Notes under the pieces: model-generated | The model's input: only the letters and a program-made list of their open reading frames with translations | What the model was told of the DNA's origin: nothing | The model's database searches: none | Made by a program: the position numbers and the translations under genes | NCBI GenBank assembly: GCA_963835855.1 | Contig: CAWIHA010000025.1 | Coordinates: 1 to 64,000 of the forward strand | DNA: 64,000 bases | Origin: CAWIHA01 sp963835855 | Lineage (GTDB): Bacteria > Acidobacteriota > Terriglobia > Bryobacterales > Bryobacteraceae | Reading direction: 5' to 3' | Shown: in pieces, positions 42,729-52,161 of the stretch | Numbering within the stretch: position 1 is the stretch's first letter | Layout: each line of letters opens with the position of its first letter

Positions 42729-43949
42729 ATGCCCGACGCTCTACCGCGCCTGAGAATGGATCTCGAGTTCATGCCATCTCCAGCGGCGGACCGGCCAGGC
42801 ATGATGATTCGCGACCCCTACCATTACTCGGACGCGGCGCTGATCGTTCCACCGCCGCTGGTCCCATGCCTGCAATTTTTCGACGGCCAGCGCACCGGAC
42901 TCGATCTGCGCGAGGCGCTCGTCCGGCTCACCGGCGACCTGCGCGTCACCGAGCTCGCGGAGAACCTGGTCGGATCCCTGCGGCAAGCGGGCTTTTTTGA
43001 AGATGAAGTCCATGCGGAGATGAAGGAGCGGCGGCAGAGCTTGTTCGCGCAAGCCGAGCGGCGTGAGCCCGCTCACGCCGGTTCAGCGTATCCGGACGAC
43101 GCCGAGGCGCTGCACTCGACGCTTGCCGGCTATATGGACGGCCAGGCGAGCCCGGCCGGGCGCGATACGCTAATTGGCATCGCGGCGCCGCACGTCAGTC
43201 CGGAAGGCGGCCGGGAGTCATACCGCGCTGCCTATGCCGCTCTCTCGCCGCGATATAAGGACCGCATCTTCGTGGTGCTCGGCACGTCGCACTATGGGGA
43301 GCCGGAGCGCTTTGGGCTGACACGCAAGCCTTTCATCACGCCGCTCGGAGAGGCGCGGACGGAGCAGAGCATGGTCCAGTGGCTCGCGTCCGAAGCGGGC
43401 GGGGCCGCGGAAATGGAAGACTACTGTCACGCCATCGAGCACTCCATCGAGTTTCAAATCATTTTCTTGCAGCACCTCTACGGGCCGGACATCACCGTCC
43501 TGCCCATCTTGTGCGGGGCGTACGCGCGCAGCATACACGGCGGCGGCAAGCCCGAGCAGGATGAAAACGTGCGCCGGTTTCTGGGCGCGCTGGGCGAATT
43601 GGCCGCCAGGGAAGGGAAGCGCTTGTTCTGGGTGCTCGGCGTGGACATGGCGCACATGGGGCGCCGCTACGGCGATCCGTTCGCGGCGCGCGCCGGCGAT
43701 GGCGGCATGGTCGAGATCAGCGCGCTCGATCACGCTCGCATTGAGCGCATCGAGGCAGCGGATTCCGAAGGGTTTTGGACCGCCGTCCAGGAGCACCGCG
43801 ATCCGCTGAAGTGGTGCGGCTCGGCGCCGATCTATGCTTTCATGAAGGCCGTTCCTGGGGTGCGCGGCGAGCTATTGCATTACCAGCAGTGGAACATCGA
43901 CCCGCAGAGCGTGGTCAGTTTCGGGGCACTGGCTTTCCGGACGAATTGA
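42729..43949 (+). CDS. AmmeMemoRadiSam system protein B (MEMO family)
   Basis: A 406-residue protein. Residues ~120-400 form the MEMO domain, related to LigB-type class III dioxygenases: HAGSAYPDDAEALHSTL, GIAAPHVSPEGGRESYRAAY, VVLGTSHYG, HAIEHSIEFQIIFLQHLY, VLGVDMAHMGRRYGDPF and WCGSAPIYAFM. The histidines that bind iron in relatives are present. The first ~110 residues are an extra domain (DPYHYSDAALIVPPPLVPCL and DLREALVRLTGD) seen in some bacterial forms. In the AmmeMemoRadiSam system it works with a radical SAM protein and AMMECR1, but neither partner gene is adjacent. Confidence 0.83.
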   Translation: MPDALPRLRMDLEFMPSPAADRPGMMIRDPYHYSDAALIVPPPLVPCLQFFDGQRTGLDLREALVRLTGDLRVTELAENLVGSLRQAGFFEDEVHAEMKERRQSLFAQAERREPAHAGSAYPDDAEALHSTLAGYMDGQASPAGRDTLIGIAAPHVSPEGGRESYRAAYAALSPRYKDRIFVVLGTSHYGEPERFGLTRKPFITPLGEARTEQSMVQWLASEAGGAAEMEDYCHAIEHSIEFQIIFLQHLYGPDITVLPILCGAYARSIHGGGKPEQDENVRRFLGALGELAAREGKRLFWVLGVDMAHMGRRYGDPFAARAGDGGMVEISALDHARIERIEAADSEGFWTAVQEHRDPLKWCGSAPIYAFMKAVPGVRGELLHYQQWNIDPQSVVSFGALAFRTN

Positions 43950-43960
43950 TGCTGCGCCGT

Positions 43961-45022
43961 TCAAGGTGCCGGTTCGCTGGCGATCCAGTAGCCGGGGCGC
44001 GTGCGCACTTTGACGTCCGGGTGGTTCACCACCTCGACCTTGATTTCGTGGTAGCCGCCCTCATCCTTGTTGTTCGGCGCGTAGCTGATCAGATATTCTG
44101 CGTGCAACTCCTCGCCAATGCTGCCGATGGCGCGCTCGAGATCGCGCTCGCGTAAGAACGAAATATCTTCGCCGCCCGTCCATTTCGTAACTACCTCGAC
44201 GGGGTTCTCGACGAAAACACTTTTCACCGCCTTGAAAATCCCGGTGAATAGTGGGATGAAGCTCGCGGAGTTCATGGGGTTGCCGTAGGTCTGTTCGGCA
44301 TAGGATGGGAGGGCCGGAGCGTTGGCGGCCATGGTCCGTGCCGCGGGCGGCACTTGGTCTGGCGGCGGCGGGGGCTGCTTGGCCAGCACGGTGGTCACGA
44401 GCCGGTTGACGTTGACGCAGTAAACGCTCACGTTATCGAACTGAAGCCTGGTGAGCGCTTCGGGGATCTTCGCCTCGCTGCCATGGTCGCGCGTCTCGCT
44501 GATCAAGAGCAGGACCTTGCGATGATTCTGCGGCCGCTTGCTCAGCATGCGTGATGCAGTGATCACCGCGTCAATCATGCGGCTGCTCGAACTGCCGGCC
44601 TTCAGTTTGTTCAATGATTGCTCGATCTTGTCCGTGTCCGAGGTGAAGTCCTGCAAGACCTGGATGCGGTGGTCGAATGCCAGCACTGCCACTTCGCCCT
44701 GGTCGCCGGTAATCTCACCTTTGAAAAGAGACCCGATTCTTCGGATCTCGGGCAAGACCGGTTCCATGGACGAGTTCGCCTGAACGGCCATGACCAGCGA
44801 GATGGGAACGTATGAGATATCGACGTGTATGTTCTGCGGCTTCTCGTTGTCAAGCAGGCGGAAATCTCCGGGCTGCAAGCCGTTGACGTAGTTGCCGCTC
44901 CTATCCGTGACCACAGCGGGCGCAGCCACTATCTTGACGGTGGCGCGGAAGACCTGTTCGCCAGACTCTTGGGGCGCCGCCAGGCCAACCGTCAACAGGC
45001 CGGCAACCACAGTTCGAATCAT
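43961..45022 (-). CDS. Secreted VWFA-domain protein, acidobacterial type, no MIDAS
   Basis: A 353-residue exported protein. A short signal (MIRTVVAGLLTVGLAA) is followed by VFRATVKIVAAPAVVTDRSG NYVNGL and a vWF-A fold. The MIDAS position where an Asp-x-Ser-x-Ser motif would sit reads VMAVQANSSM, so metal-dependent adhesion is unlikely. Later motifs RKVLLLISETRDHGSEAKI and the ending HEIKVEVVNHPDVKVRTRPG YWIA are typical of acidobacterial VWFA proteins. I chose ATG 45,022 over 45,076, because the longer version would overlap mogA by 32 bases and GGAG precedes 45,022. Confidence 0.75.
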   Translation of the reverse strand: MIRTVVAGLLTVGLAAPQESGEQVFRATVKIVAAPAVVTDRSGNYVNGLQPGDFRLLDNEKPQNIHVDISYVPISLVMAVQANSSMEPVLPEIRRIGSLFKGEITGDQGEVAVLAFDHRIQVLQDFTSDTDKIEQSLNKLKAGSSSSRMIDAVITASRMLSKRPQNHRKVLLLISETRDHGSEAKIPEALTRLQFDNVSVYCVNVNRLVTTVLAKQPPPPPDQVPPAARTMAANAPALPSYAEQTYGNPMNSASFIPLFTGIFKAVKSVFVENPVEVVTKWTGGEDISFLRERDLERAIGSIGEELHAEYLISYAPNNKDEGGYHEIKVEVVNHPDVKVRTRPGYWIASEPAP

Positions 45023-45044
45023 CGGCTCCAGAATGGAGACGGCG

Positions 45045-45551
45045 TTACGGCGTCTCTGGTTTCGGTACGGCAGCATGTTCGGTCACCCCTCGCAGCAACT
45101 CCAGAATGTGCGGCACTACATTTACGATAGCATCCAGCGATTCCACCGCGCCTCGCGGCGAGCCCGGCAGATTCACGATCAGCGCTTTGCCGCGCGTGCC
45201 CGCAATGCCGCGCGACAGCACGGCCAGCGGCGTCGAGGCCCGGCCGCGCTCGCGCATCAACTCGGCCAGGCCGGGAATCTCGCGCTCGATCACGGCGCGC
45301 GTAGCTTCCGGCGTAGTATCGCGCGCGGCGACGCCGGTGCCGCCAGTCGTGAAAATCGCCGACACCTGATTGCCGTCGGCGAGCGCTGCAAGGCGCGCCG
45401 AAATCAGCTTTGGCTCATCCGGCAGCACTTCGCAAACGGATACCGGCCAGCCCAACTGCTCGAGCCGCTCGCGCACGGCGGGGCCGGAAAGGTCGGCGCG
45501 CCTGCCCGAATAAACCGAATCGCTGATCGTCAGTACCGCCGTTTGGGGCAT
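45045..45551 (-). CDS. mogA: Molybdopterin adenylyltransferase MogA/MoaB family
   Basis: A 168-residue protein that activates molybdopterin by adenylylation before metal insertion. Motifs are VLTISDSVYSGRRADLSGPA, FTTGGTGVAARDTTPEATRA and IVNLPGSPRGAVESLDAIV. The family includes MogA and MoaB; the distinction is not certain here. It is three bases downstream of moaC, at the end of moeA-moaC-mogA. Confidence 0.88.
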   Translation of the reverse strand: MPQTAVLTISDSVYSGRRADLSGPAVRERLEQLGWPVSVCEVLPDEPKLISARLAALADGNQVSAIFTTGGTGVAARDTTPEATRAVIEREIPGLAELMRERGRASTPLAVLSRGIAGTRGKALIVNLPGSPRGAVESLDAIVNVVPHILELLRGVTEHAAVPKPETP

Positions 45552-45553
45552 CC

Positions 45554-46075
45554 TTACGCTCCCGCTCGGGCGCCTTTACGGCGTCGCGCATTGCTCTTGG
45601 GCGCGCCACTGGCGCGTCTTCGGAAATCACCGCTCTTTCCGCCCGTCTTCCCGATCAAACGCACGTGTTCGATCTGGATCGACTTGTCGAGCGCTTTCGT
45701 CATGTCGTACACGGTCAGCGCGGCAATCGCAGCGGCGGTAAGCGCTTCCATCTCGACGCCGGTCGGCCCCGTGGCCGAAACGGTCGAAACAATGCGGACG
45801 CCTTTTGTTTCGATGCGGATATCGAGATCCGCGTGCGTCAGCAGCAGTGGATGGCAAAGCGGGATCAACTCGGCTGTGCGCTTAGCGGCGGCAATCCCCG
45901 CGATGCGCGCGATCTCGAGCGGATTGCCCTTCGGGTTCTGGGGCAGCTTCTTGAGCACGGCGGGGCGCATCCTCACGAAGGCATGCGCCTCCGCGGTCCG
46001 GAGCGTGTCCGGTTTCAGGGAGATGTCCACCATGCGTGCGGCGCCCGCATCGTCAAAGTGCGAGAGCTTCTTCAT
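45554..46075 (-). CDS. moaC: Cyclic pyranopterin monophosphate synthase MoaC
   Basis: A 173-residue enzyme that converts 3',8-cyclo-GTP to cyclic pyranopterin monophosphate in molybdenum cofactor synthesis. Motifs: MVDISLKPDTLRTAEAHAFV, KGNPLEIARIAGIAAAKRTA, LIPLCHPLLLTHADLDI, and GVEMEALTAAAIAALTVYDM. A basic tail of ~15 residues follows. Its ATG overlaps the moeA stop codon (ATGA), showing coupling. moaA is not in this window. Confidence 0.93.
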   Translation of the reverse strand: MKKLSHFDDAGAARMVDISLKPDTLRTAEAHAFVRMRPAVLKKLPQNPKGNPLEIARIAGIAAAKRTAELIPLCHPLLLTHADLDIRIETKGVRIVSTVSATGPTGVEMEALTAAAIAALTVYDMTKALDKSIQIEHVRLIGKTGGKSGDFRRRASGAPKSNARRRKGARAGA

Positions 46076-47262
46076 TTGAGTAGCACCCGGATAAGCTCGC
46101 CTGCCTGCCAGCGCTCGCGATCGGAATCGGCGACAAGGAACGCGTTGGCGCGCGCGAGCGCGGCGATGTCGCTCGATCCGTGCCACGGCACTGGCGTAAT
46201 CTCCGTGCCATCGGCGCCGAGGCGGGCTGGAAGGAACTGCGTCAAGCCCGTCCGGTGGCGAAAATCGGCCGTCAGCCGCGCCAGCGTCATCGGCAGCATA
46301 ACCTCCGATTGGCCTTCGAGCAACTCGACGGCCGCGCGGGCAAAGATCTCGAAAGTCACCATGGTCGAAGCCGGGTTGCCCGGCAAACCGAAAAAAAATC
46401 TGCCGCGCGCGCGGCCGAAGACGAGCGGCTGGCCGGGCTGGATCCGCACGCGATCAAAGAAAAATTCCGCATCCAGCCCCGCCAGGACATCCTTGACCAA
46501 GTCGTATCTTCCGGCTGAGACCCCGCCGGAGAGCAGCAGCAGGTCGCTCGCCAGGCCTCGTTCGATTAGCGCGCGCGTAACATCGTGCGAGTCCCTGGCG
46601 ACGGGAAGCAGCCCGGGAATGCCTCCGGCGCGGCGCACCTGCGCGGCCAGCGAGTGCGCATTGGAGTTGCGGATCTGGTGCGGGAGCGGGCGCGCCTCGA
46701 TTTCGACGATCTCGTCGCCGGTGGCGACGATGGCAACGCGCGGTTTCCGGAACACGCGCACGCGTCCACAGCCCGCCATCGCCAACGCGGCGACTTCCGC
46801 AAAACCGATTCGCTGGCCGGGCGCGAGCAACCGCTCGCCGGCACGCACCTCAGATGCACGCGGGGCGATGAACTGCCCAGGATCGGCGGCGGGAGCCGCG
46901 ATGTGCCCGTCTTCGCGCGTGATGTGCTCCACCATGACGACCGCGTCGGCGCCGCGCGGCACTGGCGCGCCGGTCATGACCTCGACTGCTTCGCCGGGCC
47001 CAATCTCGCCGGAAAACGTTTCACCCGCGCGCACTTCGCCTGTCACGACGAGCCGGCCAGGCAAGTCGGAGACACGGACCGCAAAGCCGTCGCGGATCGA
47101 GCGGGTCACTGCTGGGTAGTCCCGGTCGGCCGCGACCGGTTCGGCGAGAACGCGCCCGGCGGCGGTATCGAGCGAAACCTCTTCGGTTTCGGGCAGCTCA
47201 CGCGCCGCGGTGATCTGTTCGATCACGCACCGCCGCGCGCCGCCAAAATCCAGAGTCGCCAC
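46072..47262 (-). CDS. moeA: Molybdopterin molybdenumtransferase MoeA
   Basis: A 396-residue enzyme that inserts molybdate into adenylylated molybdopterin. Motifs: AGRVLAEPVAADRDYPAVTR, VMTGAPVPRGADAVVMVEH, GFAEVAALAMAGCGRVRVF, VAIVATGDEIVE, NSNAHSLAAQVRRAGG, LLLLSGGVSAGRYDLVKDVL and RFFFGLPGNPASTMVTFEIF. Length is normal. It is the first gene of the moeA-moaC-mogA operon and is divergent from the amidase, with about 50 bases between. Confidence 0.93.
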   Translation of the reverse strand: MATLDFGGARRCVIEQITAARELPETEEVSLDTAAGRVLAEPVAADRDYPAVTRSIRDGFAVRVSDLPGRLVVTGEVRAGETFSGEIGPGEAVEVMTGAPVPRGADAVVMVEHITREDGHIAAPAADPGQFIAPRASEVRAGERLLAPGQRIGFAEVAALAMAGCGRVRVFRKPRVAIVATGDEIVEIEARPLPHQIRNSNAHSLAAQVRRAGGIPGLLPVARDSHDVTRALIERGLASDLLLLSGGVSAGRYDLVKDVLAGLDAEFFFDRVRIQPGQPLVFGRARGRFFFGLPGNPASTMVTFEIFARAAVELLEGQSEVMLPMTLARLTADFRHRTGLTQFLPARLGADGTEITPVPWHGSSDIAALARANAFLVADSDRERWQAGELIRVLLK

Positions 47263-47312
47263 GAGCTAATTTTAGTATCGTTCAGCACGCGATTGTTCTA
47301 CCATCTAAAGAC

Positions 47313-48701
47313 ATGCCGAACAGACTTACGCTCGCCCAAATGGCCTCCCAAATCCGTGCGGGACGCCTGTCGCCGCTCGAAGCCATCGATGCGCACTTGA
47401 AACAGATCGAACGGCTCAACCCGCGACTGAATGCATTCGTGAAGATTTTCGTCGATGAGGCTCGCGCCGCGGCCCAGGCGAAGGAGCGCAACGGCGGGCC
47501 GCGCGGGCCGCTGCACGGCGTCCCCGTGACGATCAAAGACAGTTTCGATGTCGCCGGCGAGGCGACCTTGTGCGGCAGCAAATTCCGCCTCGGCCACCGC
47601 GCCGCTGCGGATGCGACCGCTGTCGCGCGCCTGCGCGAGGCCGGAGCGATCCTGCTCGGTAAAACGAACTGCCCCGAATTCCTCTACAACTACGAGACCG
47701 ACAACTACATCGTCGGCCGCACGAACAATCCCTGGAATCCCGAAAGGACGCCGGGCGGATCGAGCGGCGGTGAGGCGGCGGCGATCGCGTCCTTCTGCTC
47801 GGCGGGAGGTCTCGGCAGCGACGGCGGCGGGTCAATCCGCGTGCCCGCCCACTTTTGTGGCATCGCCGGGCTGAAGCCCACGCCAGGCCGCGTCTCTGCG
47901 GCCGGCCATTTTCCCGTCATCAGCCACCCGGGCGGCTTACTCGGCGTCGGCGGTCCGATGGCGCGAACGGCCGAGGATGTGCGGCTCCTGTTCGAAGTGG
48001 TCGCGGGTTATGACACGGAAGACCCGTTTTCGGCGCCGGTGCCGCTGCGCAAGCCGGATCTGGCGGCGCTACGAGTCGGCGTGATGGAACAGTTCTACAG
48101 CGTTCCCGTGCAGCCGCCCATCCGCAAAGCGCTCCACAAAGCTGCGGCGGCGATCGAGCAGCTCAAGTTCCCAATCGATCGCTTCGAGCCGCGCGGGTTG
48201 GAGCACGCCCCGAACCTGTGGTGGTTCTTCTTCGGCCGGCTGATCTCGCATTTCCTCGAGCGGCTCTATGCCGGGCACGAGGAGGATGCCCACTGGACGG
48301 GCACCGAGCTGGTCCACAGAGCGCTCGAGGAGCCGGCGCCTACGGTCGAGGAAGTGGTCGAGAACCTGGCCGCGCGCGATGCGATGCGCGCCGCGCTGCT
48401 GCGCCAGATGCGCGAGGTCCCGGTCGTGCTGACGCCCGCCTGCGGAGTCGTTGCGTTTCCTCATCGCGAGCGCCGCTGGCCGACGGACGGCAAGACCATC
48501 GGCCTGTTCGAAGCGATGATGCCACTGACGCCTGTGAACCTGCTCGGCCTGCCCGCACTGGTCATACCATTTGACGTTACCGAAGACGGCATCCCGGTTG
48601 GCGTCCAGCTCATCGGGCGTCCCTACGATGAAGAGCTGCTGTTGGGGCTCGGCGCTCAGATGGAACGAGTGCGCGGACCTTTTCCGGCGCCGCCAGTTTA
48701 G
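47313..48701 (+). CDS. Amidase signature family protein
   Basis: A 462-residue amidase. The Ser-cisSer-Lys triad is present: K75 in PVTIKDSFDVAG, S150/S151 in PGGSSGGEAAAIAS, and S174 in GSDGGGSIRVPAHFCGIAG. The rest matches amidase-type enzymes related to GatA and acylamidases. It lacks adjacent gatB/gatC, so it is probably a general amidase rather than the tRNA amidotransferase subunit. Substrate unknown. It is convergent with argR. Confidence 0.87.
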   Translation: MPNRLTLAQMASQIRAGRLSPLEAIDAHLKQIERLNPRLNAFVKIFVDEARAAAQAKERNGGPRGPLHGVPVTIKDSFDVAGEATLCGSKFRLGHRAAADATAVARLREAGAILLGKTNCPEFLYNYETDNYIVGRTNNPWNPERTPGGSSGGEAAAIASFCSAGGLGSDGGGSIRVPAHFCGIAGLKPTPGRVSAAGHFPVISHPGGLLGVGGPMARTAEDVRLLFEVVAGYDTEDPFSAPVPLRKPDLAALRVGVMEQFYSVPVQPPIRKALHKAAAAIEQLKFPIDRFEPRGLEHAPNLWWFFFGRLISHFLERLYAGHEEDAHWTGTELVHRALEEPAPTVEEVVENLAARDAMRAALLRQMREVPVVLTPACGVVAFPHRERRWPTDGKTIGLFEAMMPLTPVNLLGLPALVIPFDVTEDGIPVGVQLIGRPYDEELLLGLGAQMERVRGPFPAPPV

Positions 48702-48766
48702 CGGCGAGGTGTTGTGGGCGACTGCCACGCTTGGCCGCTCAGCCAGCGTGCGATCGGACGCCGAGG

Positions 48767-49207
48767 TTACGAACCGGCTTCGATCAGCTCGAACAGCCGC
48801 TGGCGCACGGCGTCTGCGGTGGACGTATCCGGCAGCACGACCAGGATCGTGTCGTCGCCGGCCACCGTGCCGACGATTTCCGGCCATTGCTCATGGTCCA
48901 GCGCCACGGCTACCGAGTTGGCGTGGCCCGGCGAAGTCTTCAGGACGAGCAGGTTCTGCGCGACCCGGATGTCGTGCAAGAATTCGGCTGCGAGCGTAGC
49001 GAGACTCGGGCCGGCCGGCTCCGGCGCGAGCTGTCTGTACCCATCGGAAGTCTTCGCCAGACGCAATTCGTGGATATCGCGCGACAGTGTGACCTGCGTG
49101 GCGGGAATGCCAACCGCTTGAAGCGCCTTGGCCAGCTCTTCCTGCGTGTGAATGGCGCGGGCGCCGATCAACTTGAGAATTTGACCTTGCCGGTAGCTCT
49201 TGTTCAT
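48767..49207 (-). CDS. argR: Arginine repressor ArgR
   Basis: A 146-residue transcription factor. The N-terminal winged helix reads QGQILKLIGARAIHTQEELA and VTLSRDIHELRLAK; the C-terminal hexamerisation/arginine-binding domain includes VALDHEQWPEIVGTVAGDDT ILVVLPD. It represses arginine synthesis genes when arginine is bound. Its start overlaps the argH stop by four bases (ATGA), so it is the last gene of argF-argG-argH-argR and would control its own operon through the boxes at 53,135-53,168. Confidence 0.92.
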   Translation of the reverse strand: MNKSYRQGQILKLIGARAIHTQEELAKALQAVGIPATQVTLSRDIHELRLAKTSDGYRQLAPEPAGPSLATLAAEFLHDIRVAQNLLVLKTSPGHANSVAVALDHEQWPEIVGTVAGDDTILVVLPDTSTADAVRQRLFELIEAGS

Positions 49208-50592
49208 ACCGAAGTTTTCATTCTATCGAGACGCTGGCGAGCTTCCACGAGCGCGTCCGCGACCGCACGCGGGCCGGTCCCTCCCGGAATCTCGCGCGTC
49301 GCCACGCCCACGCGCGCTTCAAGCAGCCGCGCCATCTCAGGCGTGAATTCCGGCGCAAAGGCCGCCAGCTCTTCGGAAGTCCAATCCTGGGGCCTCTTGC
49401 CGCGGCGAATGCTGTCGAGCACGAGCCGCCCAACGATCTGGTGCGCTTGATGGAACGGAGTGCGCGCGCGGGCGAGCGCCTCGGCGAGGTCGGTCGCAAC
49501 CAGCCAGCTTTGCTGGATGGCGGCGGCCGCGGCCTCCGGTTTCAGCCGCACGGATTCGGCCACTGCGCGCGCCATCTCGAGCGAACTCTTCAACTGGCCC
49601 GCGGCATCGAACAGCGGCTCTTTGTCCTCCTGGAGGTCACGGTTGTAAGTCATCGGCAGGCCCTTGGCGGTCACGAACAGCGAGGCCAGCGCGCCGAATA
49701 CCCGGCCTGTCTTGCCGCGAATCAGTTCGAGCGAATCGGGGTTTTTTTTCTGCGGCATCAGGCTCGAGCCGCTGGTCACCTCGTCGCCTAGTTCCAGCCA
49801 GCCAAACTCTTCGCTCGAATACAGAATCCAGTCCTCGGCCAGCCGGCTCAGATGCAGCATCGTCGTAGACGCGGCGTATAGAAAATCGAGCACGAAGTCG
49901 CGGTCGGCCGAGGCATCCATGCTGTTGCGCGTGATGCCTTCGAAGCCCAGCTCCCGCGCCAGCGCTTCACGGCCGAACGGAAAGCCGCTGCCTGCGAGCG
50001 CGCCCGAGCCCAGCGGTAGTATGTTGACGCGCCGGCGCGCTTCACCAAACCGCTCGCAATCGCGCGCCAGCATCTCAAAATAAGCGAGCAGATAATGCGG
50101 CCAGAGCACAACTTGCGCGCGCCGCAGGTGCGTGTAACCCGGAATGACCGCGTCCGGATAGCGCCCGGCCAGATCGAGCAGCGCGCCCATGAGATCCACC
50201 AGTGACGATTTCACCGCGTCGATCTCATCTCTCAGCCACAGGCGCGTATCCACAGACACTTGTTCGTTGCGGCTGCGCCCGGTGTGGATCTTTTCGGCGA
50301 GGCCGCCGGCGATTTCCTGCAATTTGCGGATCACAAGCGTATGAACGTCTTCATCGGAAGCACCCTCGTAAAATTCCGGCCGGTGAGAAGCGGCTTCGAT
50401 TTTGCCCAACGCTTCGGTAAGCGCGGCGCATTCGGAGGCAGTCAGGATGCCCACGCGCTCGAGTGCGCGCGCCCAGGCCTGCGAGGCGCGAATGTCCGCG
50501 TGAATCAAACGGCGGTCGAAAACGAGCGAGCCGGAAAATCGCTCGAACACCTCCGATGATCCTTTCTCAAAGCGGCCGCCCCAGAGTTTCAT
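49204..50592 (-). CDS. argH: Argininosuccinate lyase
   Basis: A 462-residue enzyme that splits argininosuccinate to arginine and fumarate. Family motifs: MKLWGGRFEKGSSEVFERFS, DEDVHTLVIRKLQEI, HTGRSRNEQVSVDTRLWLRD, PGYTHLRRAQVVLWPHYLLA, and the signature GSSLMPQKKNPDSLELIRGK with the catalytic serine loop. It lies 52 bases downstream of argG and overlaps argR. Confidence 0.95.
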   Translation of the reverse strand: MKLWGGRFEKGSSEVFERFSGSLVFDRRLIHADIRASQAWARALERVGILTASECAALTEALGKIEAASHRPEFYEGASDEDVHTLVIRKLQEIAGGLAEKIHTGRSRNEQVSVDTRLWLRDEIDAVKSSLVDLMGALLDLAGRYPDAVIPGYTHLRRAQVVLWPHYLLAYFEMLARDCERFGEARRRVNILPLGSGALAGSGFPFGREALARELGFEGITRNSMDASADRDFVLDFLYAASTTMLHLSRLAEDWILYSSEEFGWLELGDEVTSGSSLMPQKKNPDSLELIRGKTGRVFGALASLFVTAKGLPMTYNRDLQEDKEPLFDAAGQLKSSLEMARAVAESVRLKPEAAAAAIQQSWLVATDLAEALARARTPFHQAHQIVGRLVLDSIRRGKRPQDWTSEELAAFAPEFTPEMARLLEARVGVATREIPGGTGPRAVADALVEARQRLDRMKTSV

Positions 50593-50644
50593 AAGACCGT
50601 TTGTGGACGCTGGCTTGTGCGTCGCGCGAAGCCCATGCGTGTGC

Positions 50645-51853
50645 TCATGACTTGCCCTCCACAGCGGCGCGGACGCGAATCGGCAGGCCGATCAGGTTGA
50701 TAAATCCTTGGGCGTCCTTCTGGTCGTAGCCGGCGCCCATGGTGAAGCTCGCTATATCGAGCGAATAGAGCGAGTGCGGCGATTTACGGCTGACCGGATC
50801 GAGGTTGCCCTTGTACATCCGCAGCGTGATTTCGCCGGTCGTCGTGCGGCTCGAGGATTCGAAGAACGCGTCCAGCGCCTCGCGCAGCGGCGTAAACCAC
50901 AGGCCGTTGTAAACCAGCTCAGCGTAATCGAGCGCCAGGTGCTGCTTATAGTGCAGCGAAGCGCGATCCAGCGTCAGCGCTTCCAGCTCGCGGTGCGCGG
51001 CCGTGATCAACGTGCCGCCGGGCGTCTCGTAACAGCCGCGCGATTTCATTCCCACGAAGCGGTTCTCGACCAAATCAATGCGGCCGATGCCGTGTTCGCC
51101 GCCGATGCGGTTCAGCTCTTCGAGCAGCGCCACCGCCGCCATCGCCTTGCCGTTGAGCGACACGGGCGCTCCCTGTTCGAAACCGATCGTCACCTCGCCG
51201 GGCGCATCCGGCGCCTCCTTCGGGCTTTTGGTTAGCATCCACACCTCAGCGGGCGCAGCGTTGGCGGGGTCCTCGAGCGCGCCGCCCTCGTGCGAGAGGT
51301 GCCAGATGTTCCGGTCGCGGCTATAAATCTTCTTGGTGGTCGCCGAGACCGGTACCTTGTGTTTGGCGGCGTAAGCGATCGCATCCTCGCGCGAACGAAT
51401 ATCCCACTCACGCCACGGCGCGATCACCGCCAGGTTCGGCGCAAGCGCCTTGTAAGCCAGCTCGAAACGGACCTGGTCGTTGCCTTTTCCGGTGCAGCCG
51501 TGCGCCAGCGCATCGCAGCCCGTGCGGAGCGCCGCCTCGACCTGCTTCTTCGCCAGGAGCGGCCGCGCGATCGACGTGCCGAGCAAGTACTTGTCCTCGT
51601 AAACCGCGCCGGAGCGCACCAGCCGCCAGAGGTACTCGCGGACGAATTCGTCGCGCAGATCTTCGATATAGACCTCGGACGCGCCCGTGCGGCGGGCCTT
51701 CTCTTCGAGCCCGGCCAGCTCGTCGCTGCCCTGGCCGATGTTCCCGCACACCGCCACCACCGCGCATCCGTAGTTCTCTTTCAGCCACGGGATGATGATC
51801 GAGGTGTCGAGCCCGCCCGAATAGGCGAGCGCCACTTTCTTCGGTTTACCCAT
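50645..51853 (-). CDS. argG: Argininosuccinate synthase
   Basis: A 402-residue ATP-pyrophosphatase-type ligase joining citrulline and aspartate. The N-terminal loop AYSGGLDTSIIIPWLKENYG binds ATP; CGNIGQGSDEL, AHGCTGKGNDQVRFELAY and IDLVENRFVGMKSRG are present. It is the common ~400-residue form. ATG 51,853 matches the family start (MGKPKKVALAYSGGLDTS); the frame extends far upstream but is not coding there. A 308-base space separates it from argF. Confidence 0.95.
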   Translation of the reverse strand: MGKPKKVALAYSGGLDTSIIIPWLKENYGCAVVAVCGNIGQGSDELAGLEEKARRTGASEVYIEDLRDEFVREYLWRLVRSGAVYEDKYLLGTSIARPLLAKKQVEAALRTGCDALAHGCTGKGNDQVRFELAYKALAPNLAVIAPWREWDIRSREDAIAYAAKHKVPVSATTKKIYSRDRNIWHLSHEGGALEDPANAAPAEVWMLTKSPKEAPDAPGEVTIGFEQGAPVSLNGKAMAAVALLEELNRIGGEHGIGRIDLVENRFVGMKSRGCYETPGGTLITAAHRELEALTLDRASLHYKQHLALDYAELVYNGLWFTPLREALDAFFESSSRTTTGEITLRMYKGNLDPVSRKSPHSLYSLDIASFTMGAGYDQKDAQGFINLIGLPIRVRAAVEGKS

Positions 51854-52161
51854 AGAATTTTCGATTGTAACAAGCGGCAGATACGGCCAATACGCACCGC
51901 CCGTTCGTATGACGGCCCGCCTGCAATGCAATACCGCTTGGTTTTCGCAAAAGATCCGGTGAGTCGCGCGATCCAAAGGTCTCGACAGGGGGGCGCGACG
52001 GCGCATTGTGGCGCGAACACTCGTGTTTGCCGCGTCGAGACTCGTCTCGGCGCCCAGCGGCCGGAACATAGCCCATAGAAAACGTTCTACTTGCCGTCTG
52101 TCTGTGAAAAGCCGCTGATGCTCGGCGCTGCGGCACGTCCCTCCGGAGTTCCGCCGCGCCG
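51854..52161. other. 308-base gap between argF and argG
   Basis: This gap inside the arginine operon contains no open frame I can support on either strand. An AT-rich stretch directly before argG (AGAATTTTCGATTG) only loosely resembles an ARG box, so I do not call one. An inverted repeat (GTCGAGAC / GTCTCGAC-like, around 51,990-52,045) could be an attenuator or internal terminator but is not convincing. Confidence 0.3.

Noticed and set aside
45665..47119. 484-codon plus-strand frame opposite moaC and moeA
   Set aside because: Both strands cannot be coding with full conservation of MoaC and MoeA motifs; the plus translation is serine/arginine-rich and featureless.
51854..51880. A third ARG box before argG
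   Set aside because: AGAATTTTCGATTG matches only half of the palindrome; too weak against the near-perfect pair before argF.
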